A stretch of DNA of 64,000 bases. Source: Colocasia esculenta (lineage: Eukaryota > Streptophyta > Magnoliopsida > Alismatales > Araceae). The translations under genes were made by a program, and so were the position numbers. A model generated the notes under the pieces. It made no database searches and was not told the origin of the DNA. It saw nothing but the letters and a program-made list of their open reading frames with translations. Positions 9,059 to 20,562 of this stretch are shown here, piece by piece. The stretch's first letter is position 1; each line of letters begins with the position of its first letter. The stretch covers positions 166,773,941 to 166,837,940 of the forward strand of contig CM024755.1 of assembly GCA_014218235.1 (NCBI GenBank). Direction: 5' to 3'.

Positions 9059-10750
9059 TGTGGACACCGCTTTTCGAGAGGTTCCTTTTAGGAAAGGGGG
9101 TACCCCAAAGAGCGTGGTCCACAAAGGGGGAAAATATAAATAAATGAAAAAAGCAAATGCACAACTCCTAAAAGAAAAAAGATCGTGATCGCCAGGTATG
9201 CGAGGGTACCAAAGGAGGTGCACAATGACAGTGCGAACGAAAAAGTTGATCGCGAATGATACCTGTTGGAGCGTGGGAGGTTGCGCGGGGATGGGGGGGT
9301 CCTCTTCTTCTACGAGCACGGCCGGCCATGGTAGAAGGCGCTTTCCGAATGATTACCCTTGCAAAAAAAGACAAACAAATAAGAAAGGGGAGATTAGCCA
9401 CGTGTGTAGTATACAAATCTAAATAAATGAACTGAAATGAATGAATAGCATGGGAGTGTACTTACCGCGTGATGGCCTTTAAACCCCTAGGAGGTCGGTG
9501 TGTGTGTGTATGCATGCATGTGTGTGCATATAAGAAAAAGAGTAAAAGAGCCACGTGGGGCTCGAAGGGAGATGATATGAATGAAAAAATAGGTAGAAAG
9601 AGAGGGGGTGCTTCCCCGATGGGTGGCGCGAGGGCCGCTGCCGATTGGGCGGATGAAGAGGAGGAGGAAGCTTCCTCTTGCCTCGCTCCGGTTCGCGTGA
9701 GGAAGGTGACGGGGACGCCAGCTCCGAACTCCGAGGAACAAGGACGTAGCTTGGCGTGGAATGGTAGGCGCTCCTCCTTGGTTCGGAAGTCGAGTCGCTG
9801 GTCTGGCAGGGCTTCGCCGCAGTGAATGCCCCCCCCCCCCCCCCCAACAAATGACCCTCGGGGGTCTTATTTATAGGCATGAAAGGCTTGAATCGCGTTG
9901 CGGACAGCCGCCACGACTATGAATTGAAACGCGTCAAGTATGAGCACCGCGATTTAAAAGTCAATTTGATGGGACAGTCGCATGATGACCATAGCCCACA
10001 GCTATGCTTGGAATCGCGTCGGGTAGGGCCGCCGTGACTTGAAACGCGGTGGCTATGGACGACTCGATTACAATTAGGAAATGATTCGAAGCATGGGGCT
10101 CATAAATGCGCTGGTCCTAGCTGTAGACTTTAGGTTTTAACTTTAAAACCGCGGCGGCTTAGGCGGACACGATTCAAAGATTCGCCATGATTCGATGTAT
10201 GGGCACCCTTGAGTGCGACGACTTTAGGTACAGGGCCTAATCGCGGCGGCCATGGCCGACGCGTCTTTGACTGATTCGCGTCGGTACGATACGACGTAGT
10301 AAGGTATTTCCAAATTTTATTTATGAAATCCTGCCAAAAGTGAAATTAGAATTGCGTCGCCTATGGCGGACGCGTTCATAAAATAGTAATGGGCATATTT
10401 CGTAAATAAAATAAGTAAATTCCTGGTTGCGTCGTACGAGGCCGCCGCATTAAGGACCAATCGGCCTAGTCGCTTCCAACATGCCCGGCGCGTCTACAGG
10501 GAATCGATGAAATCGCGTCGACCATACCAGACACGTTTCATTTGAACGCGCCTACCAGACCCGTCGCCACTTGAAAATGATGCCCACATTGCCCGGCGAG
10601 CTTTGGAAAAGAAGGGGAAGCACAGGGGAAGAATGGGGTGATCTGAAAATGATTGGGAAACTACTCTTGCAAGGCCAAAAGAAGGCCATTTGTGGCATTA
10701 TGGCGCAATATGAAATTTGCCCGCGGTGGAGTCGAATTCGCGTGTCTACA
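9059..10750 (-). mobile_element. 3' LTR of gag-only element, copy 2
   Basis: This LTR is 1692 bp. On the minus strand it begins TGTAGACACGCGAATTC (outer end at 10750) and ends GGTGTCCACA at 9059. It aligns along its full length with 17030-18717 with scattered substitutions and small indels, including a run of about 16 C at 9830-9845 that is shorter in the other LTR. The TATA box is at 9868-9876 on the minus strand. Confidence 0.93.
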
Positions 10751-13740
10751 GCTGCCACACCTTCACGTCTGCTTTGCAGGGAAGCGAAGCGAAAGGACAC
10801 GAAGTGGAGTGTAATGGGGTGAATGGAATGAAGCGTAGCGGAGTGGAGCGAAGCGGGAGCGGACTGAAAAGCAGACACCAAGGTGAAAAATAGACACGCG
10901 GAGCAATTGGGTGACTACCACCTGATGAGAGTCTTTCACCAACACCCAAGGAAGTCAGCACCAAGAAGAAGACCACAACAAGCAAATGTTTGGTTTGGAA
11001 GAAAGAGGTAAGGGTGCACAAAGGGCACAACTGGAGGTGTGTACGTGGTACACGAAGGAAATGTGCCATGTGGGGCACGAAGGGAGAGATCAACTTCCAG
11101 CGAAGGGGAAGTACCTAAGGACACAATCCGTTAGGTTGCACTGTTGGGGGCGTCTGCCACTGCCTCAGTGGATCTCTGGGAGTAAAGATGAAATGTAGAG
11201 GGACAAATCCAAACAAATGTTCTTAAGGAAATCAGCCCGGAGGCAACAACAAGGGGAGTTGGGTACTTGACCCAGATTGGAATATTTCAAATTGCTTTGG
11301 ATTTGGAGCGAGAATGGCTCTCAAGTTGCATTGGAAGAGTGGTTTTCCACAGTGATTTCAATATGCATGTATGCTGGGCTAAAAGAAAAACAAGGGTAAA
11401 AGGAATAGAAAATAATCAAGGATATTATTGTTACGATGGCGTTGAGTTAGGACTAGATTTATGCATGGGTCCGTCGTCCTCATGCGCCACGCGTAACGGC
11501 CTATCCGTACGGCTAAGGATCCTCTGAGATAATCATTGTTTTTGATAAAGGAGAACTCAAATCCCAGATTCCTCAGAGCCACAAGGTCCTTGATATTCTC
11601 TAAGAGTATAACATATAGTGAATGCAGATAGTTGATGGTGAAGGCAGCGGTTGCAGCTGATGTAGCGCCAGATGAGGTAACTCGAATCCTGTACTAAAAA
11701 AATTATTAGACAAGATAACACATATCATAGAATAATGTCATTTATAGCATGGAACATGGATAAAGTAGTCAATAATAGACACAACTCAAACAATTTGTTT
11801 GTTAAACCATGAGGATAAGTGATCTTTGGCCGATAGAGTTTTGGAGTTCAAGGTAAGAGGAACCAATGATTGGAAGGATTGAATTGCCCTGACACAAAAG
11901 GAGACGCTTCGTGCTTGCCCTGCATAATACCATCTTGAATTTTTTGGATTTTTGAAAGTATTTGAATTTTTATGGGATTTTGAAAAGTATTTGAATTTTT
12001 ATGGGATTTTGAAATATTTAAATTTTTGTGGGATTTTTGAAATATTTGTCTTTTTGTTGGTTTTGGAAAATATTGTCATGCCATGGCAGCATTAAAGTTA
12101 TGAAAACTGACTGGCGAAGGGTCCTTGTTACCTCCCGTGCATTAAAGGCTGCCCAGAGTAAGGCATGCTTTTAAAGTGGCACCCTACGGCTGATTGCACT
12201 TGGTTAACAGCGCCACCACCGAAGCCATGCTTGAAAAGGCGACTAAGTCTGACAGGGAGAAGGGAAGATATTTTTGGAGATAAGCTTGGTAGGGGTGTTT
12301 GAAGAGCTTGAGTTAGACTTCCTTCCTTGGTACAACCATCAGAAGATTCAGTCTCATTTGAAATTGGGGGCTTTTGGAATTAATTTGATGACCATTTGGT
12401 TTTGTAGGGACATGCGTACGACTGGGTCCATTTGGATCTCCGTGGGGACTTTGCCACTCTTTGCCATGCCCTATTATAGTGATTGATTGATTTTGCATGC
12501 ATACGTCCAGGTCCATTGGGATCTCTGCGGAGACTTTGCCGCTCTTGACATGCATTTGACTTGATTTTTTATTAGTCATTTTTATTTGCCCATTTTTGAG
12601 ACATCCACTCCTGAGGGAGTGCTTCAGGTTGGTTGCTTTGCCCAGACTATCTCTACTACCCATACTTCGGCCGAGTAAGAGGAGAAATAGACGCTCGTGC
12701 CTTTTAGGCATGACTATGATAGTGACGGTGTCTTCTGAGTCAATCGGCTTAGGGCGCCGTGAAGTGTGTGAAGTGCCCATGCTAAGGGCAAACCTTAATG
12801 ACCTGAGAGGGAACTTCGAACTCCTGGCGCGGAATTCTCATAACAAGAATGCTGTGATAGCATGACAATATTGAAATATTCATCTTTTTATGGATTTTTT
12901 TTTTATCTGTCGCGCACCTTCTCTCCTGGCAGATTGCGCAAAGTCCTTGACTCTTTCTTGCCTATCATGGTGTTGGAGCGCAGGCTCACCTTCATTCCCC
13001 TCGAGTCGCATGTATGGACAAATGTAAATTCCTGCGAGATCTTCCTCTTCTAATCCAGAGGAGTGCCATATCTGCTAGTAGGTAGTCAGAACTCGCGGGT
13101 GCTAGGGCAAATACAAAAGGCGCGAAGGAGGTAGTGGCTTGGACGAAAAGCTGACAAAGACATCGTAGGATAACAGGAGGATGAATGCCCTACGCTGGGG
13201 CGAGACTTAGATACTATGAAGAATGTACATAATTATTTGGAAATTAAAAAGATAAGTGGGGGCTAAAACCCCGAAAACAGTGAGAGAAAGGCCGGATGAC
13301 CTGATTGAAAGTGGCAAGGAGAGAATGGCGGAAAGACTTTAGAGACTCCGGTGGGGCCGGAGGGAGTAGAAGAAGAAGGAGGGCGCGGTGCCCTGAAAGA
13401 GAAGAATCCAGATGGCCCCGAGGAAAGCAAGGAAAAGGTAGGCCGCGAGGGGCCAAGAAAGGAGGTGCACCACGTGGGGCACTGGAAAGAGACGTGCCTG
13501 GTGGGGAATGGTAAGGAAGGCGAAAATGATGGGGTGTGCCATGAGGGGCACGATGTGGAGAGTAAGGAGTACAAAAAGAGGCGCGATGCCCAGTACAAAA
13601 GGATGAATCGTAAAAAGATGGAAATAAAAGGCCTCCCGTGGGGAAGGAATGTGGAGAACCCACGGGAAGGTGCTGAGAAGCACAAAGGATGATTGAAACG
13701 GATGTGGAAAAGATGGAGGCCCCCTGGTTTCTTGCCTTGC
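10751..13740 (-). other. Non-coding 3' internal region of copy 2
   Basis: No recognisable protein is encoded on either strand. The region mirrors 3700-6425 of copy 1, including the AT-rich repeat at about 11935-12070 and GTGCC/GGCAC motifs near 11065 and 13465-13560. The minus-strand bases before the 3' LTR (GAAGGTGTGGCAGC) again lack a clean polypurine tract. Confidence 0.6.
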
Positions 13741-16115
13741 CTAGCGTTTCTGCTTCCGCTTGAGAATTGACATTTTGACCCTCAGGTATTTCCTCACATA
13801 TTTTGCCCAGTGTGCGGACGGACTTGCCTTTCTCGAAGAATTTGAGTGGATCTCAATGATTGAATTGTTGACTTCCGTCGGAGTTTCAAGCAACAACGGC
13901 AACTCCCTTGGAATGTAATTTAATGAAAAGGTGGGGAGTTCCACTGGCGGAGTTGGAAGCAACAATAGAGAGATCGTGCCCAAAGATTGTATAGCGTTGG
14001 TTATGGAAAGGGGCATGTCCCTTGAGTAATGGATTGTGCTAAGGATTTAGCCTTGGAATGTGCGAGCACAATTTGAATAATTGGCCCCCTCACTGGAGTG
14101 GGAAGGTTCACAACAACGATGTGAGGGGTCATGAGAGCTTGAAGGGGGAGATTCCCTATGAGTATTTTGAATTGAAGTTGGTTGGCAACTGGAATGATTG
14201 ACATTAATTTAAAGGGCCTCTTGACGGCCATGAATGGAGGGGAGGACTCCCGCTCAGTGAATGTGCCGGGTATGGAAATGACGACCGGCATGCGAGGGAT
14301 GTGTTCTTGGATTTTGAATAGCATGCCAGTCCGGGGCTTCCTTCTTTTGCCGGCACTTGCGGCTCTTCAAATACTTGCACCCGCTCCGTTGGACGGGGGA
14401 GGATGTGGATGGAGTGGAAGGCTCTATGGCCGGTGGAGGTGTAATGGGTATGATGGGGAGATTTTGCTCGGGTTCGGTTGCCAAAGGTGTTGGCGCAGTG
14501 GGAGGTGTAATGATTGGTGCAATGGTGGGTGGAGGTTTAATTATGGAAGGTTGACTAGTGGAAGGTTTGATGGTAATGGATGGAAATGTGGGAGGGGTAG
14601 GTAAATGGCGTACGAACATGACCTCGGAAGGCTCATCATTGTAACACCAAGTGGTTTCACGAGTGGGTTGGTTATCGGCAACCTCAGCCCGAGCGACGGG
14701 ATGCGATGGAGGTGGAGGCTGTTGAGGATGTAGTTGTGGCAGAGGTATGGGAGCTGGAATGGGAGCCGGAGCAGGTGCAACATTGAGCATATGAGCTTCT
14801 TGCATGGGGGCGCCGTATGGCCCAGTTGGAGGTCGCTGAGTCCGAGGAGGACGAATTAGTGGACGCCTGGGTGGTGGCATGTTGTGGTAAATGGGCGTTT
14901 GTAGAGGGGTATATGATGTAGATGTTGTATGGTGGTGAGGTGGATGGTGGATGGCATCCACTGACCCGTTCTTTCTTGGATTAATTTGATTGAATAGATC
15001 TACGATCGGGGAGTCCATCAAATGGGTTTGAATGTAACATCCCCGCTCATAGAGCTCTTCCATTGAAGTAATTTGGTTTATGGCCAGAATGTGCTTGAAC
15101 CTCAAAGTAGAGCTTGAAATGATTATTTTAACTTGCTCTGACTCCGAGAGCTCATGTTGCATTCTTGTGGCCATTGACCTCCAACGGTCAGCAAACCGGA
15201 CAAATTCCTCATTAGCCCCCATCTTCTCGGATGCTAGATCCGTGATAGAGAGATAAGGACTAACACGGTCTTTGTACCTTTGAAGGAATTTTTTATGCAA
15301 TGGGCGGAAGTCCCCTGCCTCACTTGGCTCTAAAGAGTAGAACCATTCGAGTGTAGGGCCATCAAGAGACTTTCTAAATTAATATGCCAGAGTTATAGGG
15401 TCTTGTTGCCAACGAGAAGACTCATAAAGGAATTCTTTAATGTGAATGTAGGGGTTACCCGTGCCATTGTACAATTGGTATGACGACATCTCCGAAGGAT
15501 GAATATAAATTTGAGGGAGAGCCGGCATGGCGGCAACAGGGTCACTCGTGGAATTGGAAATCTTACTAATTTGATTCTCCAAATTGTTCAATTTGTGGAG
15601 AAGAGCATTTTGGAGTGGAGTGGGATGCCGCTGGGCAAGTGAGGGAGTACATGGGGGTGGCCTTGAATTAGTGGGCCCTCCCAAGGGTTGGTCTGTTCGG
15701 ACTGGAGCACGGGAGTGCAAATGGCCAGAGGGCCGAGGTGAAGAATGTACAGGGGGGTGTGGCGAAATCGTCGGAATGTACAAAGGTGGGTGCCTGGGAG
15801 AAGGAGAAGATGGGGAGTCGCACCCTCAACCAAAGATTGTATTAAATTGAGCTGTTGAGGGGTGAGCTGATCAAGCGCATGCAGGATAGTTTGGACTTTG
15901 GAGTCTTGGTGGGGGGAAGGCTCTCGCCGGGTTCTGATTAGAGTTAAATGTGAGGGGACATCAAATTGGTTAGTGCACGGTGTGCGCACATAACCATATG
16001 AAGTGGAAGGTTGTCCCTCACAGTGGTGAGATGGACGGACATGGGATTGAAAAGATGGAGATCTAACATTGTCCTCATAGTCTATGTTGAGATTAGCATG
16101 ATGATGTGAGTCCAT
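13741..16115 (-). pseudogene. Gag-like gene of copy 2, broken
   Basis: The likely start is the ATG at 16115-16113 (MDSHHHANLNIDYEDN). A frame change near 15800, an in-frame TAA at about 15376-15378 and frame changes near 14300 and 14020 break the gene. Across these breaks it reads as a Gln/Pro-rich N-terminus, a Retrotrans_gag domain (LEWFYSLEPSEAGDFRPLHK, FADRWRSMATRM), a Pro/His/Thr-rich linker, and the same unrecognised C-terminal segment as copy 1 (LQALMTPHIVVVNLPTPV, HWAKYVRKYLRVK). The two copies preserve protein similarity far past the proline linker. It cannot make a full product as it stands. Confidence 0.85.
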
Positions 16116-17029
16116 TTTAATAAGGCAAGCAAACAAGCAAGTTGAACAAAGGTATAAATCAATCAATGATGGTTCAATTATGATGCTTACGCTCGTTTTT
16201 AGGAGTTTCACAATTAATTAATGGATTGAAAATGTTGTATCACTCCAGGTGAGACCTTAGTTGGGTAGAGTATGGATACTTTGGGGTACAACTAAGCTCA
16301 CCTTCACCACGCAATGGGACGTCTAACCCAGGTCAACATAATGGTACAACCAGCCCGGTCCTCCGTGAAGGAATCCACAGGGTACGGAGACTTGGAGGTT
16401 CCGGGAGAAGGTTTGCTAGTCCAAAGAGACGGAATACCTAATGGAGAGCTTGCCTTCACCGGAAGGGTGTGTGGAGCCTAGGATGTGGGGGGAAGGAGGT
16501 TCCGCGCCCGATGCAAGATGCCCTGTATGCAGTAGTTATAGCAAAGAATGGCCAAGGGGCACGTTTTTGTCGACAGTTTGAATCGTGTCGGGTACAGACG
16601 CCACGACTCAAACTGAATCGCGTCCAGTCACCTGGACACGGATCTAAAAGCCCCAGAAGGCTGCCAGAGCCATGTCTGGTCCCTGTGGATCGACTGCCAG
16701 ACAGAAACGCATTGGCCTTGGCCGCCGCGACACAACAGAAATGCATCGGCTCAAGCCACCACAACACAAAGCAGAACGCGACCGGCTTGCACGTCGCGTT
16801 ATCGGTCACTGAATCACGCCCGCTGTATCGGACGCGATTCCAAAGGCAACCCGAGAACAACAAAAAAAAAGGAAACAACAAGATAGATGTATAGGAAAGA
16901 AAGAAAATCAAACATACAACATGCTTGCAGGGTATAAAGTAAATATAAAAGAAGAGTGCCATGTGGGGCACGAAGGAGGGGGGTAACAAAGGGAAAGTGC
17001 AAAAAGAGGTCCCACCGTGATCGCCAATC

Positions 17030-18717
17030 TGTGGACACCGCTTTTCGAGAGGTTCCTTTTAGGAAAGGGGGTACCCCAAAGAGCGTGGTCCACAAAGGGG
17101 GAAAATATAAATAAATGAAAAAAGCAAATGCACAACTCCTAAAAGAAAAAATATCGTGAGCGCCAGGTACGCGAGGGTACCAAAGGAGGTGCACAACGAC
17201 GGTGCGAATGAAAAAGTTGATCGTGAATGATACCTGTTGGAGCGTGGGAGGTTGCGTGGGGATGGGGGGTTCCTCTTCTTCTACGAGCACGGCCGGTCGT
17301 GGTAGAAGGCACTTTCCGAATGATTACCCTTGCAAAAAAGGACAAACAAATAAGAAAGGGGGGATTAGCCACGTGTGTAGTATACAAATCTAAATGAATG
17401 AAATGAAATGAATGAATAGCATGGGAGTGTACTTACCGCATGATGGCCTTTAAACCCCTAGGAGGTCGGTGTGTGTGTGTGTATGCATGCATGTGTGTGC
17501 GTATAAGAAAAAGAGTAAAAGAGCCATGTGGGGCTCGGAGGGAGATGATATGAACGAAAAAATAGGTAGAAAGAGAGGGGGTGCTTCCCCGATGGGTGGC
17601 GCGAGGGCCGCTACCCATTGGGCAGATGAAGAGGAGGAGGAAGCTTCCTCCCGCCTCACTCCGGTTTCCATGAGGAAGGCGACGGGGATGCCGGCTCCGA
17701 ACTCCGAGGAATGAGGACGTAGCTTGGCGTGGAATGGTAGGCGCTCCTCCTTGGTTCGAAAGTCGAGTCGTCGGTCCGGTAGGGCTTCGCCGCAGTGAAT
17801 GGACCCCCCCTTAACAAATGACTCTCGGGGGTCTTATTTATAGGCATGAAAGGCTTGAATCGCGTCGGGGACAACCGCCGTGACTATGAATTGAAACGCG
17901 TCAGGTATGAGCACCGCGATTTAAAAGTCAATTTGATGGGATAGTCGCATGATGATCATAGCCCACAGCTATGCTTGGAATCGCGTCGGGTAGGGCCGCC
18001 GCGACTTGAAACGCGGCGGCTATGGCCGACGTGATTACAATTAGGCAATGATTGGAAGCATGGGGCTCATAAATGCGCTGGTCCTAGCTGTAGACTTTAG
18101 GTTTTGACTTTAAAACCGTGGCGGCTTAGGCGAACACGATTCAAATATTTTCCATGATTCGATGTATGGGCGCCCTTGAGTGCGATGACTTTAGGTCCAG
18201 GGCCTAATCGCGACGGCCATGGCCGATGCGTCTTTGACTGATTCGCGTCGGTACGATACGACGCGGTAAGGTATTTCCAAATTTTATTTATGAAATCCTA
18301 CCAAAAGCGGAATTAGAATCGCGTCGCCTATGGCAGACTTGTTCATAAAATGGCAATGGGCATATTCCGTAAATAAAATAAGTAAATTCTTGGCCGCGTC
18401 GTACGAGGTCGCCGCGTTAAGGACCAATCGGCCTAGTCACGTCCAACATGCCCGACACGTCTACAGGGAATCGATGAAATCGCGTCGACCATACCAGATG
18501 CATTTCATTTGAACGCGCCTACCAGACCCATCGCGACTTGAAAATGATGCCTACATTGCTCGACGAGCTTTGGAAATGAAGGGGAAGCACCGGGGAAGAA
18601 TGGGACGATCTGAAAATGATTGGGAAACTACTCTTGCAAGGCAAAAAGAAGGCCATTTGTGGCATTATGGAGCAATATGAAATTTGCCCGCGGTGGAGTC
18701 GAATTCGCGTGTCTATA
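17030..18717 (-). mobile_element. 5' LTR of gag-only element, copy 2
   Basis: This 1688-bp LTR is the partner of 9059-10750. Its outer end reads TATAGACACGCG on the minus strand where the partner reads TGTAGACACGCG, so the terminal TG has decayed. The TATA box is at 17835-17843 (minus). The zone 17860-18550 is dense in CG-rich imperfect palindromes. Confidence 0.93.
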
Positions 18718-18722
18718 GTGAC
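18718..18722. repeat. Target site duplication GTGAC (right)
   Basis: This matches 9054-9058. On the minus strand it supplies the last bases of a GLY-HIS pair in the Copia pre-integrase motif, after which the frame continues at 9053. Confidence 0.95.
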
Positions 18723-18884
18723 CTAACCTTCTGTGCCACAGTTCAGCATTCTGTTCTTTACTTGCTGCTAGATAAATGTCTTGATCCTTTAATTCTTCTA
18801 GATGAAGTACATATAAATTCTTTTTTTTTTCAATTGATATGACAGAGGAGTGAACCTCCAATGTCGATATCAGGTTTCTTGATT
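18718..18884 (-). pseudogene. Copia fragment: GAG-pre-integrase segment
   Basis: On the minus strand this piece encodes VHSSVISIEKKKNLYVLHLE followed by ELWHRRLGH, the typical strand and HxxLG-like motif at the start of the Copia GAG-pre-integrase domain. It connects in frame to 9058-8098 once copy 2 is removed, and upstream to 20563-20900 once the 18885-20562 insert is removed. Confidence 0.88.
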
Positions 18885-19046
18885 TTTATATATTGCTGAA
18901 AGCAAAAGGATAAAAGGGGAAAGGGCGTGGTACATAGATCACGGGACCGGGGCATAAGCTATGACACCCTACGCAGAGGGGTCTAAAGTACATAACGCAT
19001 CCGTCCAAACAAACCAGAAATCAAAGGGGTCGAAGTACATAATGGA

Positions 19047-20096
19047 TCAGTCTGAGAAGTCTTCATATTCCCCATCAGAGTCCATGGTCAGGACAGTGGT
19101 TCTGCGAGTGCGGCCTTCCCAAGCATTGTGCCGTGCTAGCAAGTCGTCTTCCTCCGTGTCGGTGTAGGTCTCGAGTCCGGGAGCGCTCCTGAGGTTATGT
19201 ATCACCGGGAGGCAGATCACGTGGCCACCGACATTTGCAGTACAACCAGCAAATGGATGAGGAGGAGGTGGCGGCCTGGGTGCAGCATTGGGGAAACATG
19301 GGGGTTGTGGTTTGCTATTGATCATGTGGATCTCGGCCTTCTTGGTTTTTTTGCGCAGCGCGTCGGCGAAGGACAACCGTGGAGCTGATGGGGATGCTTC
19401 TCCCGAAGATGGAGAGGCTACCTTCCCGGATGGAGTGACAGGTGGAGTGCTAATGGGGGCAGCATGCGCGGGAATGGTGGGCAGTGGCGCCTTGAATGCT
19501 GCTGGCGTGCTTGGGACTTCAGGAGCAGAAATAAGAGGCCATGATGCGGCGGCTGCATTCAGATCTGATTGAGCATTTCTGATAGAAATAGATGGGGTAG
19601 TGTTTGCTTGTTCAGCTGGAGAAGTAGCAGCAACAGTAGGTGCATCATGTTCAGATTGGGATTTGGAAGAGTCTGGTCTCCAAGCAGGGGCAGTCATGTT
19701 TTCTCCCCCAGCTGGAGTGGAAGAGTCCACTGCACCAGTGGTACTGACTGTTGTGCCCCCCAGAAGTAGCAGATCTGAAATAGCATGGGTGGTTGCAGCT
19801 TGTTCTGCTGGAAGTGGAGGCGGTATTAGATCGAGCATCTTCAATGCATTGATACTTGAATGATGTTCCTGTTGTGGTGGACCATCTAATGGGGCATCAG
19901 TCATAGGATTTATATCACGGAGTGCTGCAGGGGCAGCAACGGATGTAGCAGGTCCCCTAACTGATGCCACAGTTGGGGCTTCAAGATCTGACCGGGGGGC
20001 ATGTATCACAGAGGTAGAAGTGGTTGAAAGGCCTATTGGAATTGCAGTGCTACATATAAATTCTTTTTTTGTTGGCTTCGAAGATGGTTGCACCAT
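19047..20096 (-). CDS. Pro/Ala/Ser/Thr-rich 349-aa ORF, unrecognised
   Basis: This open frame is uninterrupted for 349 codons and strongly biased to Ala, Pro, Ser and Thr, so most of it is predicted to be disordered. The C-terminal third contains SFADALRKKTKKAEI, which resembles the SFADAL-type stretch at the start of many plant LINE ORF1/DUF4283 proteins, then a Pro run and an acidic C-terminus (DSDGEYEDFSD). It lies inside an insertion in a dead Copia element, so it is unlikely to be a host gene. A LINE ORF1 derivative or a captured gene piece are the main alternatives. Function unknown. Confidence 0.45.
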   Translation of the reverse strand: MVQPSSKPTKKEFICSTAIPIGLSTTSTSVIHAPRSDLEAPTVASVRGPATSVAAPAALRDINPMTDAPLDGPPQQEHHSSINALKMLDLIPPPLPAEQAATTHAISDLLLLGGTTVSTTGAVDSSTPAGGENMTAPAWRPDSSKSQSEHDAPTVAATSPAEQANTTPSISIRNAQSDLNAAAASWPLISAPEVPSTPAAFKAPLPTIPAHAAPISTPPVTPSGKVASPSSGEASPSAPRLSFADALRKKTKKAEIHMINSKPQPPCFPNAAPRPPPPPHPFAGCTANVGGHVICLPVIHNLRSAPGLETYTDTEEDDLLARHNAWEGRTRRTTVLTMDSDGEYEDFSD

Positions 20097-20116
20097 CCTT
20101 GATAATCAGACACTTA

Positions 20117-20562
20117 GCCTCTGTTTGGCAATGGGTTGGGGTTAGAGATAACTCCAACCCATGACTAAAGTTATACAAGGTTAACTCACTTTTTAGTTTG
20201 TTTTCTTATGTGTTAACCCAGTTTAACTACAGTGAGTTAACCCACATTCTCTTGATTGCTTTGGCAAGATAAAGTGAGTTAACCCACTTTCATATCAAAA
20301 AGTGACTTGAAAAGAGAAAGTAGTAATTAATGTTGTGTTGAGAAAAGCAAAAGTAACAATTAATGTTGTGTACCGCCAGGACAAAAAAGTAGTTAACTCA
20401 ATAGGTTAACTCCAATCCACCTCTAGAGGTGGGTTGAAAAATTGTGAGTTAACTCACATTTGACCCACTTGAGTTAACTTTTTTTGTTACCAAACTGTAT
20501 TTTGAGTTAACTCTGAGTTAATTTTGAGTTAACTTTAAGTTAACTCGTTACCAAACTGAGGC
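20117..20562. mobile_element. MITE rich in GTTAAC repeats
   Basis: The ends are inverted: GCCTCTGTTTGGCAATG at the left, and GCCTCAGTTTGGTAACG as the reverse complement of the right end. The flanking trinucleotides are TTA and CTA, close to the TWA duplication of PIF/Harbinger elements. The interior is built around a dozen copies of GAGTTAAC or near variants. No coding capacity. Confidence 0.7.

Larger units (their letters stand above)
9059..18717 (-). mobile_element. Complete gag-only Gypsy-type LTR element, copy 2
   Basis: This 9659-bp element lies on the minus strand. Its LTRs are 17030-18717 (5') and 9059-10750 (3'), and it is flanked by the 5-bp duplication GTGAC. The LTR ends are TG...CA on the + strand; the right copy has mutated to TA at its outer end. 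Just inside the 5' LTR, on the minus strand, TTGGCGATCACGGTGGGACC is a plausible tRNA-primer site of the TGGCGA type used by several Gypsy lineages. The 6.3-kb interior holds a damaged gag region (16115-13741) and then about 3 kb without coding sequence. There is no protease, RT, RNase H or integrase, so any movement must have depended on another element's enzymes. Confidence 0.93.
18885..20562 (-). mobile_element. 1.7-kb composite insert in the Copia element
   Basis: Copia coding sequence stops at about 18884 and resumes at 20563. The flanks carry CTTGATT (18878-18884) and CTAGATT (20563-20569), a likely 7-bp target duplication with one difference. The insert has two parts: a 1.2-kb stretch with a Pro/Ala-rich ORF ending, on the minus strand, in an A-rich tail (TATATAAAAA), and a MITE (20117-20562). 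A tail of that kind suggests an L1-type or other non-LTR origin for the first part, but no LINE domain is visible. Confidence 0.6.

Noticed and set aside
15588..16211. Separate 207-codon minus ORF
   Set aside because: It is the N-terminal part of the broken copy 2 gag read past a frame change, not an independent gene.
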